From: Sthenelais limicola
Taxonomy: Eukaryota; Annelida; Polychaeta; Phyllodocida; Sigalionidae
Direction: 5' to 3'
Assembly: GCA_942159475.1 (NCBI GenBank)
Contig: OW804098.1
Coordinates: 4,564,383 to 4,628,382 of the forward strand
Length of the DNA: 64,000 nucleotides
Made by a program: the position numbers and the translations under genes. Positions 57,494 through 64,000 of this stretch are shown piece after piece. A model generated the notes under the pieces. It searched no databases, was not told the origin of the DNA, and saw only the letters and a program-made list of their open reading frames with translations. Numbering within the stretch: position 1 is the first letter of the stretch; each line of letters starts with the position of its first letter.

Positions 57494-57720
57494 TCAATTC
57501 AATTCAATTCAATTCAATATATTATTCATTTGCATCTTAAAGTGTACAAAAAGAAGACATGCACCAAAGACCACTTCTAGATCTTCCAGCATGTTACTGA
57601 GCCTAAGATTTAGCTTTAAATTTAAAAGGGGGATCAAATCATCTACATTTATTTGAGTGATGTAAAGATGAAGGAAATTTTCGATATTTTTGACAATAAA
57701 GATGTGTATGGTGTGTGGCT
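57494..57720 (-). mobile_element. Putative LINE 3' end with (CAATT)n tail
   Basis: TCAATTCAATTCAATTCAAT precedes sequence matching 13,670-13,850 (CATCTTAAAGTGTACAAAAA, CACTTCTAGATCTTCC, TCGATATTTTTGACAAT). Confidence 0.5.
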
Positions 57721-57748
57721 GGCTTGGAGTGTGTATATTGATGTTGGT

Positions 57749-57795
57749 GTGGGGGGGGGGGGGGGGGGTGCGGGTTGGGGCGGGGGGGGGGGGGC
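57749..57795 (+). repeat. Poly-G tract
   Basis: Two G runs of about 18 and 13 bases are separated by TGCGGGTTGGGGC. It has quadruplex potential. Confidence 0.9.
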
Positions 57796-57989
57796 TGAAT
57801 TGTCTAAAGCACAGGATTGGCATCAGTGGCATGCTGTGTGTGGCTGCAGTTTCACCTCCTCCCCCCAGGGGGAGCACCGCTAGTGAGGTGAACTAGTGAA
57901 AAATGTAGATAAGTATTTAAAAAATAGCTGCCTGTAGGTTATGAATGAAAAGAGTAGGTTATAGCAACTGTTAGCGTGTTTCCTCTCGC

Positions 57990-59300
57990 ACTCACCGTCC
58001 CACTCACCTCCCAGCCTTTCCCTCCCACCTCTCCCCTCCCCACCTACTGACTTCCCCCTTTCTCCCTTATTCCCCCCTCCCAACCCTTCCCCCCTCCCCC
58101 TCCCAGCCTTTCCCTCCCACCTCTCCCCTCCCCACCTACTGACTTCCCCCTTTCTCCCTTATTCCCCCCTCCCAACCCTTCCCCCCTCCCCCTCCCAGCC
58201 TTTCTCTCCCACCTCTCCCCATCCCATCCCCACCTACTGACTTCCCCCTTTCTCCCTTATTCCCCCCTTCCCCAACCTCCCTCCCCTCCCCCTCCCAGCC
58301 TTTCTCTCCCACCTCTCCCCATCCCACCCCACCTACTGACTTCCCCCTTTCTCCCTTATTCCCCCCTTCCCCAACCTCCCTCCCCTCCCCCTCCCAGCCT
58401 TTCTCTCCCACCTCTCCCCATCCCATCCCCACCTACTGACTTCCCCCTTTCTCCCTTATTCCCCCCTTCCCCAACCTCCCTCCCCTCCCCCTCCCAGCCT
58501 TTCCCTCCCACCTTTCCCCATCCCACCCCACCTACTGACTTCCCCCTTTCTCCCTTATTCCCCCCTTCCCCAACCTCCCTCCCCTCCCCCTCCCCTCCCC
58601 CTCCCAGCCTTTCCCTCCCACCTTTCCCCATCCCACCCCACCTACTGACTTCCCCCTTTCTCCCTTATTCCCCCCTTCTCCAACCTCCCTCCCCTCCCCC
58701 TCCCAGCCTTTCTCTCCCACCTCTCCCCATCCCACCCCACCTACTGACTTCCCCCTTTCTCCCTTATTCCCCCCTTCTCCAACCTCCCCCCCCTCCCCCT
58801 CCCAGCCTTTCTCTCCCACCTCTCCCCATCCCACCCCACCTACTGACTTCCCCCTTTCTCCCTTATTCCCCCCTTCCCCAACCTCCCTCCCCTCCCCCTC
58901 CCAGCCTTTCTCTCCCACCTCTCCCCATCCCACCCCACCTAGTGACTTCCCCCTTTCTCCCTTTTCCCCCCTTCCCCAACCTCCCTCCCCTCCCCCTCCC
59001 AGCCTTTCCCTCCCACCTTTCCCCATCCCACCCCACCTACTGACTTCCCCCTTTCTCCCTTATTCCCCCCTTCCCCAACCTCCCTCCCCTCCCCCTCCCA
59101 GCCTTTCCCTCCCACCTTTCCCCATCCCACCCCACCTACTGACTTCCCCCTTTCTCCCTTATTCCCCCCTTCCCCAACCTCCCTCCCCTCCCCCTCCCAG
59201 CCTTTCTCTCCCACCTTTCCCCATCCCATCCCCACCTACTGACTTCCCCCTTTCTCCCTTATTCCCCCTTCTCCAACCTCCCTCCCCTCCCCCTTCCAGC
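57990..59300. repeat. ~97-bp pyrimidine-rich tandem array, about 13 units
   Basis: CCTACTGACTTCCCCCTTTC recurs at 58,043, 58,135, 58,233, 58,332 and onward about every 92-99 bp (longer where CTCCCC is duplicated). The long Gly/Glu/Lys open frames on the minus strand are artefacts. Confidence 0.95.
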
Positions 59301-59593
59301 CTTTCTCTCCCTTCTTCCACCCTCCCAACCCTCCCCCTCCCCCTCCCCTTCCTCTCCTCTCCCCACCCCCTCCCTCCTCCCCATGCCACCGCACCCCCTT
59401 CCTTCCTCCCTCCCCTCCCCCGTCCGTGATTAGCCATCATCTATATGCTAATCATGCCCCATTGATCACTCACTTCATTCATTACCTCTTCCTTTGCCAA
59501 CCTTTTTATACGCACTATTTTTATATTTGATTCCTAAACTAATCCCAGATACAAGTACAGCGAGCCTGTGTGTAGGTGTGAGTGTACCTCATG

Positions 59594-59596
<3 letters not shown>

Positions 59597-59632
<36 letters not shown>
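59597..59632. repeat. TA dinucleotide run
   Basis: About 18 TA dinucleotides in a row. Confidence 0.95.
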
Positions 59633-59635
<3 letters not shown>

Positions 59636-59859
59636 TATTTTTATTCTGAATTCATAGACTGTCATGAAACAGCTTCCCCCAATGTTCCCCATTTCCAAAT
59701 TTTGGGAAATGCAATTTTTGAGTATTTAAACTAAATTTTTAAATTTCCCCCAAAATGCAGCATTTTACTTTTGCCATCTTTGTTTTGTATAACTGCCACT
59801 TGCTAACATGGCCTGTGTATGTGTGACATCTATGGTTTTGTGCTATAATTGCCCACTGA

Positions 59860-61268
59860 AGCCAGAGACATATAATGCCCTGAGAGAACTATAACTGCCC
59901 TGAGAGAACTATAACTGCCCTGGGAGGACATTATAGAGCCATAATGCCCTGAGAGAACTATAACTGCCCTGGGTGGACATTATAGAGCCATAATGCCCTG
60001 AGAGAACTATAACTGCCCTGGGAGGACATTATAGAGCTATAATGCCCTGAGAGAACTATAACTGCCCTGGGAGGACATTATAGAGCTATAATGTCCTGAG
60101 AGAACTATAACTGCCCTGGGAGGACATTATAGAGCTATAATGTCCTGAGAGAACTATAACTGCCCTGGGTGGACATTATAGAGCTATAATGCCCTGAGAG
60201 AACTATAACTGCCCTGGGAGGACATTATAGAGCTATAATACCCTGAGAGAACTATAACTGCCCTGGGTGGACATTATAGAGCTATAATGCCCTGAGAGAA
60301 CTATAACTGCCCTGGGAGGATATAGTGCTATACTGCCCTGAGAGAACTATAACTGCCCTGGGAGGATATAGTGCTATACTGCCCTGAGAGAACTATAACT
60401 GCCCTGGGAGGATATAGTGCTATACTGCCCTGAGAGAGCTATAACTGCCCTAGGTGGACATTATAGAGCTATAATGCCCTGAGAGAGCTATAACTGCCCT
60501 GGGTGGACATTATAGAGCTATAATGCCCTGAGAGAACTATAACTGCCCTGGGAGGATATAGAGCTATAACTGCCCTGAGAGAACTATAACTGCCCTGGGA
60601 GGACATTATAGAGCTATAATGCCCTGAGACAACTATAACTGCCCTGGGAGGACATTATAGAGCTATAATGCCCTGAGAGAACTATAACTGCCCTGGGTGG
60701 ACATAGTGCTATAATGCCCTGAGAGAACTATAACTGCCCTGGGAGGATATAGTGCTATACTGCCCTGAGAGAACTATAACTGCCCTGGGTGGACATTATA
60801 GTGCTATAATGCCCTGAGAGAACTATAACTGCCCTGGGTGGACATAGTGCTATAATGCCCTGAGAGAACTATAACTGCCCTGGGAGGATATAGTGCTATA
60901 CTGCCCTGAGAGAACTATAACTGCCCTGGGTGGACATTATAGTGCTATAATGCCCTGAGAGAACTATAACTGCCCTGGGTGGACATAGTGCTATAATGCC
61001 CTGAGAGAACTATAACTGCCCTGGGAGGACATAGAGCTATAACTGCCCTGAGAGAACTATAACTGCCCTGGGAGGACATTATAGAGCTATAATGCCCTGA
61101 GAGAACTATAACTGCCCTGGGTGGACATAGTGCTATAATGTCCTGAGAGAACTATAACTGCCCTGGGTGGACATAGAGCTATAATGCCCTGAGAGAACTA
61201 TAACTGCCCTGGGAGGATATAGAGCTATAACTGCCCTGAGAGAACTATAACTGCCCTGGGAGGACATT
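59860..61268 (+). repeat. 49-bp tandem array, about 28 units
   Basis: The unit joins CCCTGAGAGAACTATAACTG and CCCTGGGAGGACATTATAGA plus GCTATAATG. Shorter variants lack ATTATAG. Variant types occur in repeating order, suggesting block duplication. Confidence 0.95.
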
Positions 61269-61499
61269 TCCCTTGTCAATATACATTGTTGACTGGTGAG
61301 TGAGTGAGTGAGTCCCACCTTTATACTACTGAGTGTAGGATGGAGTCCCACCGTTACTGAGCGTGTGGGGGTTTATCACTGCCACTACAGCAGGAGCAGG
61401 AGATGCAGCATAATTTGTGATTTTTTGCTTCCTGCTTCCTGGTTGTGGACGAGGGAACGGTTAGTAGGTCGGGCTGCAGCCAGATAAGTGAATGGAGGA

Positions 61500-61855
61500 A
61501 CCAGCCCTGGAGTTGATTGATGGAGCACTGGAGGAGGTACTGGTGGGGGTACTGGAGGAGGTACTGGTGGGGGTACTGGAGGAGGTACTGGAGGGGGTAC
61601 TGGAGGAGGTACTGGTGGGGGTACTGGTGGAGGTACTGGAGGAGGTACAGGAGGAGGTACTGGTGGGGGCACTGGAGGAGGTACTGGTGGGGGAACTGGA
61701 GGGGGTACAGGAGCAGGTACTGGAGGGGGTACAGGAGCAGGTACAGGAGGTACTGGAGGGGGTACAGGAGCAGGTACAGGAGGGGGTACAGGAGCAGGTA
61801 CAGGAGGGGGTACTCTCCCCCTCTCTCCCCCCTCTCTCCCCCCCCCCCCCCCTCT
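61500..61855 (+). repeat. GGAGGTACTGG minisatellite followed by CT/C tract
   Basis: GGTACTGGAG, GGTACTGGTGGGG and GGTACAGGAGCA words repeat to about 61,812, then CTCTCTCCC and a C run. Confidence 0.93.
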
Positions 61856-62024
61856 CTCCTGACTCCCGCTCTATCTGTCTTTACCAACGCCTGCCTATTG
61901 TTACTCTTCATTCTCAATTATTTACATCCAGTACATCCCCCCCTCCTCCCCCACGTCCTGGTTGTCCCCACAACAATACCTCCCCCCCCCCCCCCCCGCA
62001 CCACCACCATCAAGTCTCTATACA

Positions 62025-62262
62025 TGGGTGAGATTTTCAGAAAATGTACAATTCACCTTCACCAATCCTCTCAAATAACTCACATTTAAGACAGAAATGA
62101 GCTTCTATATACAGTTTAACATAACAGAACTGATACTTTAAATCAATGCGATACTAAATATACTCAGATATACCCAGTATTCATCATTTTTCAGCCTAAC
62201 TTAGCAGAATTTCCCCAAATGTGTACAGCTGCCAATTGTACATTTTCTGAAAATCTGACCCA
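62025..62262 (+). mobile_element. Family A MITE copy, nearly intact
   Basis: It runs from TGGGTGAGATTTTCAGAAAA to CTGAAAATCTGACCCA, 238 bp, right after a poly-C/CCA tract. Confidence 0.9.
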
Positions 62263-62354
62263 CATATCAAGTTTACCTGTAGTATTCCCTGTGGCCATGG
62301 GATGCAGGGAAATCACAGCCTAGGACTCTCCTCCTCTCTAGCAATCACACTAGC

Positions 62355-63030
62355 ACTAGCAGTGGGACTAGCTAGATCTTTACAAACATTAACAGTATAC
62401 TGATTATTTACTGTACTATTACACTATTATTACACTGTAGTACCAGTGGGACTAGCTAGATCTTTACAAACATTATCAGTATAATGATTATTTACTGTAC
62501 TATTACACTATTATTACACTGTAGTACCAGTGGGACTAGCTAGATCTTTACAAACATTATCAGTATAATGATTATTTACTGTACTACAACACTATTATTA
62601 CACTGTAGTACCAGTGGGACTAGCTAGATCTTTACAAACATTATCAGTATAATGATTATTTACTGTACTACAACACTATTATTACACTGTAGTACCAGTG
62701 GGACTAGCTAGATCTTTACAAACATTATCAGTATAATGATTATTTACTGTACTACAACACTATTATTACACTGTAGTACCAGTGGGACTAGCTAGATCTT
62801 TACAAACATTATCAGTATAATGATTATTTACTGTACTACAACACTATTATTACACTGTAGTACCAGTGGGACTAGCTAGATCTTTACAAACATTATCAGT
62901 ATAATGATTATTTACTGTACTACAACACTATTATTACACTGTAGTACCAGTGGGACTAGCTAGATCTTTACAAACATTATCAGTATAATGATTATTTACT
63001 GTACTACAACACTATTATTACACTACTATT
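62355..63030 (+). repeat. 84-bp tandem repeat, 8 units
   Basis: TACCAGTGGGACTAGCTAGA recurs every 84 bp from 62,441 (62,525, 62,609 and so on). The units are nearly identical except for CTATTACAC/CTACAACAC. Confidence 0.95.
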
Positions 63031-63461
63031 CCCATATTTAATTATTATAATTCCACCATTATGGTTGTCATTACCGTGTGATGTCAGATATAGTCCAGGG
63101 TCTTCATCTCCCTCAGCTGCCCCCAAATAGTTTTTGTATCATCATGTAATACGTACACATGTAATACGTATATACTAGTCTGTATAACAATCATCTATCA
63201 AACCACCATTACATGTCTATGATACAACCACCATCACAATTAGGTATTAAATAAACTTTGTATATATATCACAGACCTGGAATTCTGTGATATATATATA
63301 GTAAATGAGATACTAGATAAATAATAGGTGTATCGTAGAGTAATAGAAGCATACAGGGTCAGTTGGAAAACGATTGAACATGATCATGTAACATTATCAT
63401 TGCCATATGTTATTATTGCACAATAGCAATGGTCTCAATACCATGCACCAAATGTTTGTGT
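63031..63461. other. No feature recognised
   Basis: AT-rich spacer. TGTGATATATATA and TATATATATCACA near 63,260-63,300 form a short inverted repeat. Confidence 0.4.
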
Positions 63462-63835
63462 TGTGTCACAGAATTATGAGTCATAAGTTTTTTGTTTTTT
63501 TTAAAAACCGGATTTTGAGATACTGTCATATTTAAAAAGATGAAATCACGTGGATTCCAATGATGTTAACATTTAGGAAATCTAATAAGTAGTTCTATAT
63601 TCATAAATCATATATCCATGAACCTTAAAGCACCAGAAAGTTTCCTACAAAGAAATCTTGTGAATAAAACACTTTGAAAAATGTGAATTTTGTGACTTCA
63701 TTTTTGAAAAATGTGAATTTTGTGACTTCATTTTTGAAAAATGTGAATTTTGTGACTTCATTTTTCAAAAATGTGAATTTTGTGACTTCATTTTTCAAAA
63801 ATGTGAATTTTGTGACTTCATTTGTCTGTAAGACC
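63462..63835 (+). mobile_element. Family B MITE copy with internal 30-bp expansion
   Basis: The left end GTGTCACAGAATTATGAGTC and the interior ATTCCAATGATGTTAACATT match family B. The right portion is replaced by the 30-bp repeat listed next, whose TGTGACTTCATTT resembles the family B right end. Confidence 0.65.
63670..63822 (+). repeat. 30-bp tandem repeat, 5 units
   Basis: TTGAAAAATGTGAATTTTGT followed by GACTTCATTT is repeated with a G/C change (TTGAAA to TTCAAA) in the last two units. Confidence 0.95.
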
Positions 63836-63888
63836 TGAGGTGTAATAATCTATCACATTGACTCATGTCTTGTTTCCTCTACTTGTAG

Positions 63889-63950
63889 GTGAGTGAGCGT
63901 GTGTGCAGTCTATGGATTATACTGGTACCATATATGGACGACCTGTCTGA
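63889..63950 (+). CDS. Candidate internal exon of an unidentified host gene
   Basis: A pyrimidine-rich acceptor (TTTCCTCTACTTGTAG) is followed by 62 nt open in one frame (VSERVCSLWIILVPYMDDLS, then a split codon) and a GTAAGG donor. No family is recognised. It is unique compared with the surrounding repeats. Its partner exons would lie to the right of the window or far upstream, possibly under the candidate promoter at 9.4-9.9 kb. Confidence 0.33.
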
Positions 63951-64000
63951 GTAAGGCTTTGAAATAACCTAATACTATATAGATGAACAACAATGTATGC

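Noticed and set aside
57990..59440. Long Gly/Glu/Lys-rich open frames on the minus strand
   Set aside because: They follow the ~97-bp pyrimidine-rich tandem array and change frame with unit length. They are low-complexity artefacts.
61354..62089. 180-190-codon open frames with VPPP, WRRYW or YLLQ repeats
   Set aside because: They are overlapping frames of a GGTACTGGAG minisatellite on both strands.
62355..63030. Regular 84-bp repeats resembling a CRISPR-like layout
   Set aside because: The units are contiguous with no unique spacers, and the sequence is an animal genome. It is a plain tandem repeat.

Overview
The window looks like animal genomic DNA, most likely from a marine invertebrate, although the species cannot be fixed from the sequence. 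The evidence is GT-AG introns, THAP and SWIM/YqaJ genes of a kind widespread in invertebrate transposons, a 5'-truncated non-LTR retrotransposon, at least eight families of short inverted-repeat elements, and very many mini- and microsatellites. No host protein gene can be called with confidence. There is one plausible host promoter with a 5' exon end near 9.4-9.9 kb and one plausible internal exon at the right edge (63,889-63,950). No rRNA, tRNA or CRISPR was recognised.

The centrepiece is a DNA transposon of about 19.6 kb (about 18.41-38.02 kb), which I place with the ISL2EU/PIF-Harbinger-related elements. It has imperfect terminal inverted repeats and two intact, convergent, spliced genes. 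The plus-strand gene (18,971-23,986, 3 exons) encodes a 449-residue THAP-zinc-finger DDE transposase. The minus-strand gene (37,623-30,792, 8 exons) encodes a 429-residue SWIM-zinc-finger plus YqaJ-type PD-(D/E)xK nuclease. Every splice junction I placed keeps phase and both reading frames run cleanly from ATG to stop. About 1.0-1.15 kb inside each end, within the first intron of each gene, lies an array of a ~210-bp repeat, in opposite orientation at the two ends. The centre holds a 185-bp tandem array and a nuclease intron holds a 21-bp minisatellite. The left array was later hit by a 630-bp hAT-like MITE.

Left flank (1-18.4 kb): AT-rich DNA with dispersed inverted-repeat families, called A to H here, a CpG-rich candidate promoter at 9.4-9.9 kb, and a 1.1-kb TTAA-flanked element (13,946-15,052) inside an older repeat whose empty counterpart survives at 40.29 kb.

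Right flank (38-64 kb): mostly tandem repeats (73, 64, 36, 86, ~90, 22, ~97, 49, 84 and 30 bp units; GT-rich, GA-rich, GATA and poly-G tracts) mixed with further family A-H copies. One family A copy was split by a 1.4-kb LINE fragment (53,267-54,701).

Functionally, the two transposon genes probably form one mobility system: the THAP domain recognises terminal or subterminal DNA, the DDE domain cuts and joins, and the nuclease acts on DNA ends or intermediates. E2F-like sites upstream of both genes hint at S-phase expression. These functional links are inference.
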